A stretch of DNA of 33,632 nt from the NCBI GenBank assembly GCA_030681095.1, contig JAUXTZ010000080.1, positions 1 through 33,632 of the forward strand, written 5' to 3'. The notes beneath the pieces were generated by a model, which worked only from the letters and a program-made list of their open reading frames with translations, was not told the origin of the DNA and made no database searches. This stretch comes from Burkholderiales bacterium (GTDB lineage Bacteria > Pseudomonadota > Gammaproteobacteria > Burkholderiales > Thiobacteraceae). The translations under genes and the position numbers were made by a program. Positions 17,786-26,166 of this stretch are shown piece by piece (the first letter of the stretch is position 1; every line of letters starts with the position of its first letter).

Positions 17786-19582
17786 CTATGCGCGGGGCGA
17801 GCCGTCAGGCAGGGCGGTCTGACACTCTTTGAAGATGCGGGCTCGGCAATTGCGGCAAATAGCCACATCAAGCCTCGTATAAATCGTCTCAATGGGACGT
17901 GATTTCGTTGGGAAGATGTTTTCATCCCCCACATCGCGGATGTAAGGCCCTTTGCGCAGCGTGCCGCAGACCGATTCCTTGATCCGGTAGAAATACAGGC
18001 CACCGCCTATTTTCTCGCGTCGCCGCGCTTCTTGCGCCAGCATTTCAGCACCGGCGATGTCGATGAAGTTAACCCCGGACGCGACGATCAATACATGCTT
18101 TTGCTGCGGATCATGCTCGCCGATTTCGTGCAGCGACTGTTGGACATGATCGACCGCGCCGAAAAAGATGGAACCGTTGATACGCACCATTTTCAACTGA
18201 GGACATTCTGGGTGGCCTGCGGCATCGATGTAGTGATAGCTGTCTGGTTCGGGGTCCGGCACAACGGCCTGCACTTGCGGGCGCGAAGTGCGATAAAGAT
18301 AGAACATGAGCGAAAGCAGGATGCCGAAGAAAATTCCTTTTTCCAGATTGATCAGCGTACCGATCAGCGTCACCCACAAGATCACGCTTTCTGCGCGGCT
18401 GGCTTTGGCAATTGCGATGATGTGGTGAAAATCGATCAAGCCCCAAGCCACCAGGAACAACAGCCCGGCCATGGCGGCATTGGGCAAATAAGCGGCGAGC
18501 GGCGCAACCAGCAGCAAAACTACCAATAGAAAAATCGAGGCGAACACGGCAGCCAGCGGGGTCTTGGCGCCGGAAGCGTAATTCACGCCGCTGCGATTGA
18601 AAGAGCCGCTGGAGGCATAGCCGGAGAAAAAGCTACCGATGAAGTTGGACAGGCCTTGGCCGATGAATTCCTGATTGCCATCGATGCGTTGTTCCGATTT
18701 CACCGCGACCGAGCGCGCGATGGATACCGCTTCGGTCAAGGCGAGCATGGTCACCACCAGCGCCGGGAAAATCATATGGCGAATCGCGTCGAGAGAGAAA
18801 TCGGGGTGCGAGAAGGGCGGCAGATGTGCGGGCAGCGCGCCGATGGTTTTAATGCCGGTCTGTGCGAGCCCACCGAAGAAATCATTTAACAATAGTGCAG
18901 CCAGACTACCGATGATCATCGCCACGATCATATAGGGAAGCTTGGGGATGAATTTTTTGACCAGGATGCCCGAGAGCAATGTCAGTGCCGCCACACTAGC
19001 GACATAGGGATTGATGTTGTCGATGTGTAGCGCGAATAGCTTAAGCGTGTCAAAAAAAGGCGTACCGCGCGGAATATCAACTCCGAAGAAATTGCGTATC
19101 TGGCTTCCCGCAATCAACATTGCCGCACCGGCGGTGAAGCCGATCACCACGGTGTGCGAGATGAAGTTCACCAACGCCCCCATGCGTGCCAAGCCCAAAA
19201 TCAATTGGAACACGCCGGTGAAAAAGGTCAGCGTCAACACCATGCCGATGAAATGCTGGCTGCCTGGTTCCGCGAACGGGCTGACTGAGGCAAACACCGC
19301 AATCGAAATCGCGGTGGTGGGGCCGGAAACTAAGTGCCAACTCGAACCGAACAGCGCGGCAATCACGGCCGGCACCATCGCCGCATACAGACCATATTCT
19401 GGCGGCAGCCCCGCGATGGTGGCGAACGCCACGCCTTGCGGTAGCACGATCAACGCGCCCGTCAGGCCCGCTGTCAGATCGGCACGGGTCGTCGTGCGGT
19501 CCACCATCGGCCACCAGCGCAAGAAGGGGAGCAGCTTATACAGCCACAGGGGGCAAGCCGGTAATGCGTTTAACTTTGACAA
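17786..19582 (-). CDS. SulP family anion permease with STAS domain and C-terminal Cys cluster
   Basis: TTRADLTAGLTGALIVLPQGVAFATIAGLPPEYGLYAAMVPAVIAALFGSSWHLVSGPTTAISI...YASSGSFNRSGVNYASGAKTPLAAVFA; STAS domain; tail CRNCRARIFKEC. TTG start (rc of caa at 19580-19582). Confidence 0.93.
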   Translation of the reverse strand: MSKLNALPACPLWLYKLLPFLRWWPMVDRTTTRADLTAGLTGALIVLPQGVAFATIAGLPPEYGLYAAMVPAVIAALFGSSWHLVSGPTTAISIAVFASVSPFAEPGSQHFIGMVLTLTFFTGVFQLILGLARMGALVNFISHTVVIGFTAGAAMLIAGSQIRNFFGVDIPRGTPFFDTLKLFALHIDNINPYVASVAALTLLSGILVKKFIPKLPYMIVAMIIGSLAALLLNDFFGGLAQTGIKTIGALPAHLPPFSHPDFSLDAIRHMIFPALVVTMLALTEAVSIARSVAVKSEQRIDGNQEFIGQGLSNFIGSFFSGYASSGSFNRSGVNYASGAKTPLAAVFASIFLLVVLLLVAPLAAYLPNAAMAGLLFLVAWGLIDFHHIIAIAKASRAESVILWVTLIGTLINLEKGIFFGILLSLMFYLYRTSRPQVQAVVPDPEPDSYHYIDAAGHPECPQLKMVRINGSIFFGAVDHVQQSLHEIGEHDPQQKHVLIVASGVNFIDIAGAEMLAQEARRREKIGGGLYFYRIKESVCGTLRKGPYIRDVGDENIFPTKSRPIETIYTRLDVAICRNCRARIFKECQTALPDGSPRA

Positions 19583-19644
19583 GTAAGGAACCCTGGAAAA
19601 ACTTGGTCAGCAAAAAGGAAGTGATTTAACTACAGAACTTCATA

Positions 19645-19673
19645 ATTATCTAATATTGCGAGGTTTTTTTCAA
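19645..19673 (-). promoter_or_regulatory. Putative sigma-70 promoter of the SulP-Ehr operon
   Basis: Minus strand TTGAAA - 17 nt - GATAAT (5/6 and 5/6 consensus matches), about 60 bp upstream of the sulP start. Confidence 0.6.
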
Positions 19674-19725
19674 ATTGCTGTCATGTTTTTGCGGCTTGAC
19701 TCATGCTATCGTCTTAAAATAGCTT

Positions 19726-19737
19726 GTACTCGAGTAC
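19726..19737. repeat. Perfect 12-bp palindrome GTACTCGAGTAC in the divergent intergenic region
   Basis: Direct reading; self reverse-complementary. Confidence 0.7.
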
Positions 19738-19880
19738 GGCTGACTATAATGAAAACCGGTAGACGGGGCGATGTTCCCAGCCGACACCTGTTTCCCTCAT
19801 TGATTTGCTCATGATGTGCTGTGCCGGGTTATCCCTTTACAGCAGGCATCATCCCATGATGTAGCGAATGCGGACGAGAG

Positions 19881-22589
19881 ATGATCACAGAAACAAACAC
19901 AGTCAACGTCGCGTCCACCCCTTTCTCCCAGGTTTTTGCGGCTGAGCTGGCAGCGATCGCACCAGCCGATGGCGTCGCCTCGGGTGGTCAGCGCCCCTTA
20001 TGTGGCTTGGCTTTTTCGGGGGGTGGCATCCGCAGCGCGACGTTTAATCTGGGCATCATTCAGGCGCTATCCGAATTAAAGCTACTGCGACATTTTGACT
20101 ATCTTTCTACTGTCTCCGGCGGTGGTTATATCGGCGGATGGCTGTCCGCCTATATCCATCGTTGCGCCAATGGCGATGTAAAAGAAACCGAAGCTCGACT
20201 CCACACCGGCGGTCAAGAATCCGCCATGGTGCGTTTCCTGCGCAGTTACAGCAACTATCTGACGCCGCGCATCGGTTTGCTTTCAGCGGACGCATTGACG
20301 GGGGCGGCAACCTATATCCGTAATCTTTATCTCAATCTTTCGCTGCTTTTGTTGTACTTGTCCGCGCTGTTGATTGCGCCGCGCATCCTGGTGTGGGGCG
20401 GGCGCTGGTTGGCGGGATGGGAGGGCGAGGCTGCGGTGATAGCGGGGCGCACCGATCCTTTATTCATTCTTTCGGGTGTTTGTATCAGCGTGGCCATGCT
20501 GTTTGTTGGCCTCAATCTGGGCGGCGGTACCAGGCGCCATGTGCGGCCCCCGTTCTACACGCGCCAAGGCTGGATCTTGGCGCTGGTGGTCGCACCGATT
20601 TTGTTTTCCGCTTGGTTTTTAGCCTATGGCCTGTATGTAGGATCGAGCCGCTTAGCCACGATATCGAACCTGGAATGGATCGCGTGGGGGACGGCCGCGT
20701 ATCTTTTTCCCTGGAGTCTCGGCTGGATTGCGGGACGCTGGTGTAATCGCAACGATCCGGATCAATTGCATTTCGGCGCCGGCCGCATGCTGTGGATGAT
20801 CCTGTACGCGCTGGCTGCCGCCGCCCTCGGCGGCTTGCTGCTGTCGGTATTTGCGGATTGGGCAGATTGGTTGCACCAGTATGGCTACAGCGGGTCCTGG
20901 ATTGTCTCTGCCCTCGGTACCGCCCTCATGCTGAAGTTTTTTTCGTTGACGGTGATGGTGCATATTGGCCTCATGGGGCGCGATTTTTCCCATGAGTCGC
21001 GCGAATGGTGGTCGCGGCTGGGCGGCTGGATTCTTTTCTTCGCTTTTGCCTGGGGCCTGGTGTTCACCATCGTGTTCATCGCGCCTGCTTTTTTCAAATG
21101 GGCACAAGTGTGGCTGCTCAGCACCGGCGCCGCTACCTGGGTAGGCGCGACCGCAACTGGTATCGTGTTGGGGCGTAATCCGCGCACGGGTTTGCTGCAC
21201 AATAAAAGCTGGCGCGATCGCGTGGCCACCGTTACCCCTTACATTTTTATTATCGGTCTTTTAGGTTTAATGTCGTGGGGGCTGCAAGAACTGCTGCTGC
21301 GTTTTTTCTGCAGCAGTTGCGCGCTCATGCAATATGAGCCGGATGCGAATTTTTTAAGTATCTTGCTCAAGGAAGCGAGCTATTTTAAAGCGGTGCCGAT
21401 TGAGACGCTGGCTTCTCTTGTCGCCGCTTGTTTGCTCGTCGCGAGCTTATTGGCACTGCGCGTGGACGTCAATTTATTTTCGATTTATTACTTTTATCGG
21501 CAGCGTTTAACGCGTTGCTTTCTGGGGGCCTCGCGTTGCGAGATGCGTGAACCGCATCCCTTTACCGGTTTCGACCCCGACGACGATTTATCTTTGGCGG
21601 CATTGTGCCGGACCGTCAATGGCAAGACCGTGTGCCAGCGGCCCTATCCGATTCTCAATGCGGCGATGAATATGGTGCATGGCAAACAGTTGGCATGGCA
21701 GGAGCGGCGTGCAGCCGCGTTTGCGTTCACGCCGCTGTTTTGCGGTTACGACTTCCTGCTGCCGGACGAGAAAGGCCAGCTGGTCAGCCACTATCGTCCC
21801 AGCACCCACTACCTGGAAGGGGTCAAGCTGGGGTCGGCGATGGCCATCTCCGGCGCCGCCGCCTCGCCCAATATGGGTTATCACAGTTCGCCCGCGCTGA
21901 CTTTTTTGATGACGGTGTTCAATGTGCGGCTTGGCCATTGGAGCGGCAACCCAGCGCATCCCGAGATGTGGCCCTGCCAGAGCCCGCGTTCCGGCAGTAA
22001 ATATTTGTTCAAGGAGTTGTTGGGGCTGACGGATTACGATTCGCCGTTCATTTATCTTTCCGATGGCGGGCACTTTGAAAATTTAGCCATTTACGAGTTG
22101 GTGCGGCGCCGCTGCCAAAATATTCTGGTGGTGGATGCCGGCGCCGATCCGAACAACACTTTCGATGATTTGGGCAACGCGATCCGAAAATGCTATGCCG
22201 ATTTTGGCGTCGTCATCGATATCCAAGTAGAGCCCTTGAAACAAGATAAGTCGGGCCAAGTGGCCGGCTATTGCGCGGTGGGCGAGATTCGTTATGCCGA
22301 CGCCCCACCCGGCACGTTGATTTATATCAAACCGGGTCTGATCGGCACGGAGTCCGCCGATTTATTGAACTATGCACGCACCCATGCCGGCTTTCCGCAT
22401 CAACCCACCACCGATCAGTGGTATGACGAATCGCAATTCGAAAGCTACCGGAAATTAGGACATAGCATCGGCAAACACGTATTAGAGGCAGCCTTGATCG
22501 ATACCCATAATCGTCGCAAGCAAAGCGGCGACAGCACGCCGCTCATGCCTTATTTGTTCGACGTGATGCGCGAACGCAGCCGGGCTTGA
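19881..22589 (+). CDS. Polytopic membrane protein with patatin-like phospholipase domain
   Basis: LCGLAFSGGGIRSATFNLGIIQALSELKLLRHFDYLSTVSGGGYIGGWLSAYI (oxyanion GGGIRS and nucleophile motif) and FIYLSDGGHFENLAIYELVRRRC (Asp-Gly-Gly); about 9 hydrophobic segments in between. Confidence 0.87.
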   Translation: MITETNTVNVASTPFSQVFAAELAAIAPADGVASGGQRPLCGLAFSGGGIRSATFNLGIIQALSELKLLRHFDYLSTVSGGGYIGGWLSAYIHRCANGDVKETEARLHTGGQESAMVRFLRSYSNYLTPRIGLLSADALTGAATYIRNLYLNLSLLLLYLSALLIAPRILVWGGRWLAGWEGEAAVIAGRTDPLFILSGVCISVAMLFVGLNLGGGTRRHVRPPFYTRQGWILALVVAPILFSAWFLAYGLYVGSSRLATISNLEWIAWGTAAYLFPWSLGWIAGRWCNRNDPDQLHFGAGRMLWMILYALAAAALGGLLLSVFADWADWLHQYGYSGSWIVSALGTALMLKFFSLTVMVHIGLMGRDFSHESREWWSRLGGWILFFAFAWGLVFTIVFIAPAFFKWAQVWLLSTGAATWVGATATGIVLGRNPRTGLLHNKSWRDRVATVTPYIFIIGLLGLMSWGLQELLLRFFCSSCALMQYEPDANFLSILLKEASYFKAVPIETLASLVAACLLVASLLALRVDVNLFSIYYFYRQRLTRCFLGASRCEMREPHPFTGFDPDDDLSLAALCRTVNGKTVCQRPYPILNAAMNMVHGKQLAWQERRAAAFAFTPLFCGYDFLLPDEKGQLVSHYRPSTHYLEGVKLGSAMAISGAAASPNMGYHSSPALTFLMTVFNVRLGHWSGNPAHPEMWPCQSPRSGSKYLFKELLGLTDYDSPFIYLSDGGHFENLAIYELVRRRCQNILVVDAGADPNNTFDDLGNAIRKCYADFGVVIDIQVEPLKQDKSGQVAGYCAVGEIRYADAPPGTLIYIKPGLIGTESADLLNYARTHAGFPHQPTTDQWYDESQFESYRKLGHSIGKHVLEAALIDTHNRRKQSGDSTPLMPYLFDVMRERSRA

Positions 22590-22674
22590 AAAAGATGCGC
22601 GGCTTGCATTGTGAATAATGTCTTCTAAGGTTTGAATAGACAGGTTCTAAGGCAATCACGACAGGAGGTGGGGG

Positions 22675-25269
22675 ATGAAAATGAAATCGCCTATTTTGTG
22701 GGCAGCGATCGCGGCCACGGTGCTCATTGCCGTGAGTGTGGCCACCAAAAAACCGGTAGGATTGGCCGTCGCTGCCATTGCACCGCCCGCCACCGCCACG
22801 CCTGTTGCCGTGCCACCGGTAGCGAATCCCCCTGCCGCATCCGAGTCTGCAACGACGCCCTATACCGAAACCGGGTTCTACGAAGGCGAAGCGGGGCTCA
22901 CGCCGTCGCAGCGCGCAGGCCGCGAAATCTGGTATAAGGCCACGGCAGGGAACGACCGCTTCCACACCTACACGTTTCAGCAGCGCATCGGTGTATTGAT
23001 CGATTGGTATCGCGTGTTGCGTGCCGACGCGCGCGACCAGCGCTTCAAGACTTGGGGCTTGATCAACGATCCCAGTTGCTGCACACCCGGCAGTGCCAAC
23101 TGCCCGGCCAAGAGTCGCGATGAAACCTACGGTTTCGATTGGTGCCCGGGGGACGAAACACTGTTGAAATTTGTGGGTAAAGAAGGTTACCGCGACCCCG
23201 CCTGCGATTTTAAAGACGCGCCGCCGGAAGCGAGCGACCCACAGGGCCACCGCAATGGCCGGGAAAGCGCATGTTATTTGGCCTTCGGCACCTCGACCGG
23301 CGCCATGGGGCTGCGCAAATTTCCCAATCCGCGCTTCGACCCGGTTGCCTGGAAGAAATTGAACGGCAGCCTGGGAAGTTGGGAAGGCTACAACAGTAAA
23401 TTGAGTAGCGACGCGAACCGGGCCGACGCCAAAGTGAGCCGCTTAGGGGACGGCTCGATCGAGCCACCGTTTAGAATCGGCATGGCTTGCGGCACTTGTC
23501 ATATCGCCTTCAATCCCGCGAAACCGCCCGCAGACCCGGAGCATCCGCAGTGGGAAAATTTGCGCGGCTTAGTCGGCAATCAATATTTGCGTATGTCCGA
23601 GGTGATGGTTTCGGGCATGCATCCTCAAAGCCTGGAATGGCAAGTGTTCGCCCATGCCCGTCCCGGTACCTCCGATACCTCGGCCGTGCCGACCGATCAG
23701 GTGAACAACGCCGGCACCATGAACGCGCTCATTAATACCGCGCAGCGGCCTACCTTCCCCAATACCCAAGTGATCGCTTGGCGTAAAGCGGATGCCTGCT
23801 CCGCCGGTGCAAAGGATGGCGAGTGTTGGTGCGAACCGGGTAAGCCGGGCAAGTGCTGGCAACGCGGCTTAAAAGCCGAAACCGTGCATCACATTCTGAA
23901 AGACGGCAGCGATTCGACCGGCGCCCTGGGCGCGATTCAGCGCGTCTATTTCAACATCGGCTCCTGCGCCGAAGCCTGCTGGCTGAATCATCTGACCGAT
24001 TTGCGCCAGCTCGATCCCAATGCGCGCAACTTCGGCCAGACGCCGTTCAATCTCGGGCAGTGCCGGCGCGATTGCCCCAACTTCCGCGCCATGGAAGACC
24101 GCTTGCAAAACGTTTTGGATTTTTTCCTTTCGCCCGAGGGCAACGCCACCGATTTGCAGGTCGCGCGGGAAAATGGCCTCAAGCAAACTCAAGCCACGGC
24201 ACGTTATGAGCTGGACGATCTGATTGCCGATCTCGAAAAGCAATTCGGCCAAGACGCGGTGAGCCGCGGCCGTACGGTGTTTGTCGATAACTGCGCGCGC
24301 TGCCACTCCAGCAATAAAGAACCGTTCCAAGCGGTCGATTTCCGCGCCCTCGATCCCAAGAGTGGGCTGCGCGCCGACTGGCTGGGTAACGATGTGCCCG
24401 CACCGGTGTCCGAGATCGGCACCGATCGTTGCCGCGCGCTGCATTCCAATCATATGCAAGGCCATGTGTGGGAACAGTTTGCGTCAGAAACCTATCGCGC
24501 CAGGCCAGCCGACCCCAATATTCCTGAGCCGAATGGCGGCGGGCGTGGCTATTACCGCAATCTATCTTTGTTGAATCTGTGGGCGCATGCGCCTTTCATG
24601 CATAACAATGCCATTGGTCCGGAGCTGTGCGGCTGGGGCGAGCCCGGTCCCTATGAGCTCTACCGTTCCAGCTATGTCGATGCCAGCCAACCGGGCAAAC
24701 CGCCGCTGGCCAAAGACCGGCAGCCCGCTTGCTGGAAGTACGATCCGTCGGTGGAAGGACGCTTTAAATTGTACGTGGCGTCGATGCAAGATCTGCTGAA
24801 TCCCAGTCAGCGCATCCCCAAGGCGCTGAAATTGGATCAGGACATCGTGCTCGATATCGGTCCTCGCATCTGGGACGGTCAGGATGAAAAGCGGCTGGTG
24901 GGCTTTACCGTGCGCGTGCCAGCGGGCGCATCCGCGGGCAACGTCGGTAATTTCCAGCATAAGCCTTTCATCGGCGATCTGTTGGCGGCGAAACTGAAGC
25001 CGCAAGAACTGGAAAAGCGTCTGAGCGCGCGCGTAGGGTCGGCAAAAGCCAAGCAATTGGTGTTGGAATTACAAACCATCGGCAAAAGCATTGCTACCGA
25101 TCCCAGCCAGTTGGTAACGGCGGTAAAAGCCGCACGTGAGCGCATGCCGATTTTGTGGGAGGTTTATTCCTCTTGCACGGCCGAACTGGAAAACGAGGGC
25201 CATCGCTTCGGCGAAGATTTATCGCCGGCCGATAAAAATGCGCTGATCGCCTTCCTGGCAACCCTGTGA
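22675..25269 (+). CDS. Large diheme c-type cytochrome, RoxA/MauG-like (putative peroxidase/dioxygenase)
   Basis: N-terminal signal/anchor; CGTCH and CARCH; IEPPFRIGMACGTCHIAFNPAKPPADPEHPQWENLRGLVGNQY and GYYRNLSLLNLWAHAPFMHNNAIGPE resemble RoxA-type proteins from memory; preceded by RBS aggaggtggggg. Confidence 0.78.
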   Translation: MKMKSPILWAAIAATVLIAVSVATKKPVGLAVAAIAPPATATPVAVPPVANPPAASESATTPYTETGFYEGEAGLTPSQRAGREIWYKATAGNDRFHTYTFQQRIGVLIDWYRVLRADARDQRFKTWGLINDPSCCTPGSANCPAKSRDETYGFDWCPGDETLLKFVGKEGYRDPACDFKDAPPEASDPQGHRNGRESACYLAFGTSTGAMGLRKFPNPRFDPVAWKKLNGSLGSWEGYNSKLSSDANRADAKVSRLGDGSIEPPFRIGMACGTCHIAFNPAKPPADPEHPQWENLRGLVGNQYLRMSEVMVSGMHPQSLEWQVFAHARPGTSDTSAVPTDQVNNAGTMNALINTAQRPTFPNTQVIAWRKADACSAGAKDGECWCEPGKPGKCWQRGLKAETVHHILKDGSDSTGALGAIQRVYFNIGSCAEACWLNHLTDLRQLDPNARNFGQTPFNLGQCRRDCPNFRAMEDRLQNVLDFFLSPEGNATDLQVARENGLKQTQATARYELDDLIADLEKQFGQDAVSRGRTVFVDNCARCHSSNKEPFQAVDFRALDPKSGLRADWLGNDVPAPVSEIGTDRCRALHSNHMQGHVWEQFASETYRARPADPNIPEPNGGGRGYYRNLSLLNLWAHAPFMHNNAIGPELCGWGEPGPYELYRSSYVDASQPGKPPLAKDRQPACWKYDPSVEGRFKLYVASMQDLLNPSQRIPKALKLDQDIVLDIGPRIWDGQDEKRLVGFTVRVPAGASAGNVGNFQHKPFIGDLLAAKLKPQELEKRLSARVGSAKAKQLVLELQTIGKSIATDPSQLVTAVKAARERMPILWEVYSSCTAELENEGHRFGEDLSPADKNALIAFLATL

Positions 25270-25281
25270 GGAGACCTAATT

Positions 25282-26166
25282 ATGCGCATCCATAAAATCA
25301 GTGTCCTGCTCCTCCTGGCACCGTTGCTGCTTACGCTCACGGCTTGCGACAAAGTAAAAAGCCTATTCGCGGCTAAACCGCAGATCAGCTATGCCGCTGC
25401 CGGCGAGGCTTATGCGGAGAAACCGGATTTAGCGCAGGTGGAGTATCAGTACCCGATTGCCTTAACTGAACTGACCAAGGTGACACCGGCTTATTTAGCC
25501 TCGCTTAACCAAGAGCAGTTGGATCAACTTTATGCACGGCTGAGCGCGGGCCCGATTCCGAACGGGCCATTCGAGGGCGCGGTGGTATTTTATAAGGGCA
25601 GTTCCGGCCGCTTACGCGTGGCCGAAATCGTGGGCGGCTTAAAGGGTTTGGCCCTAGAGTTTAAGGCCAAGAAGGCCGAAATCATGGCCGAGACCTTGTG
25701 GAAGGGCAAAGTGTTTTACCGCGACCAGCGCGTGTTGCGCAACCGCATCGAAGATTTAGCCGTGCTGCGGCCGATCATCGGCACCGGCGCCATCGCCAAG
25801 ATCGATGTGGATGGCAAAGATGCGTGGTTGTTGTTCCCGGCGAAGCTGTATTGCGGTCAGAGCCTGTTGGATTCACGCCGTGAATCCGTCATCATCGATT
25901 ACGCCTATTCCGATGAGTTGCCCGGATACCGCGAGGTGCCTGATTTTCTGGCGGGCCGCAATGGCCTGAAAATACGTGACGAAATCCGCATGGTGCGCCC
26001 CGGCTTATATTTAGGCCGAGCCTATATGGATCACGTCTTCCTCCTGAACTTCGTTCTCTACAACAAATCGCTGGCAGCGCTGGGCGAGGCCGATTTCCTC
26101 GCCGGAAAAGTGAAAGAAGACTGTTGGCCCGGCACGCAGCCGCGCATCACCACTGCGGCGAAGTAG
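25282..26166 (+). CDS. Predicted lipoprotein of unknown function
   Basis: MRIHKISVLLLLAPLLLTLTAC signal with lipobox LTAC; begins 12 bp after the upstream stop; no family recognised. Confidence 0.75.
   Translation: MRIHKISVLLLLAPLLLTLTACDKVKSLFAAKPQISYAAAGEAYAEKPDLAQVEYQYPIALTELTKVTPAYLASLNQEQLDQLYARLSAGPIPNGPFEGAVVFYKGSSGRLRVAEIVGGLKGLALEFKAKKAEIMAETLWKGKVFYRDQRVLRNRIEDLAVLRPIIGTGAIAKIDVDGKDAWLLFPAKLYCGQSLLDSRRESVIIDYAYSDELPGYREVPDFLAGRNGLKIRDEIRMVRPGLYLGRAYMDHVFLLNFVLYNKSLAALGEADFLAGKVKEDCWPGTQPRITTAAK

Noticed and set aside
19696-19724. Plus-strand sigma-70 promoter TTGACT...ATAGCT for the patatin gene
   Set aside because: -10 element is weak at the right spacing (TAAAAT is only 13 nt away); not enough to call.
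19740-19880. c-di-GMP (GEMM) riboswitch upstream of the patatin gene
   Set aside because: Some GG/CC-rich pieces are present but the conserved GEMM core was not found on either strand.
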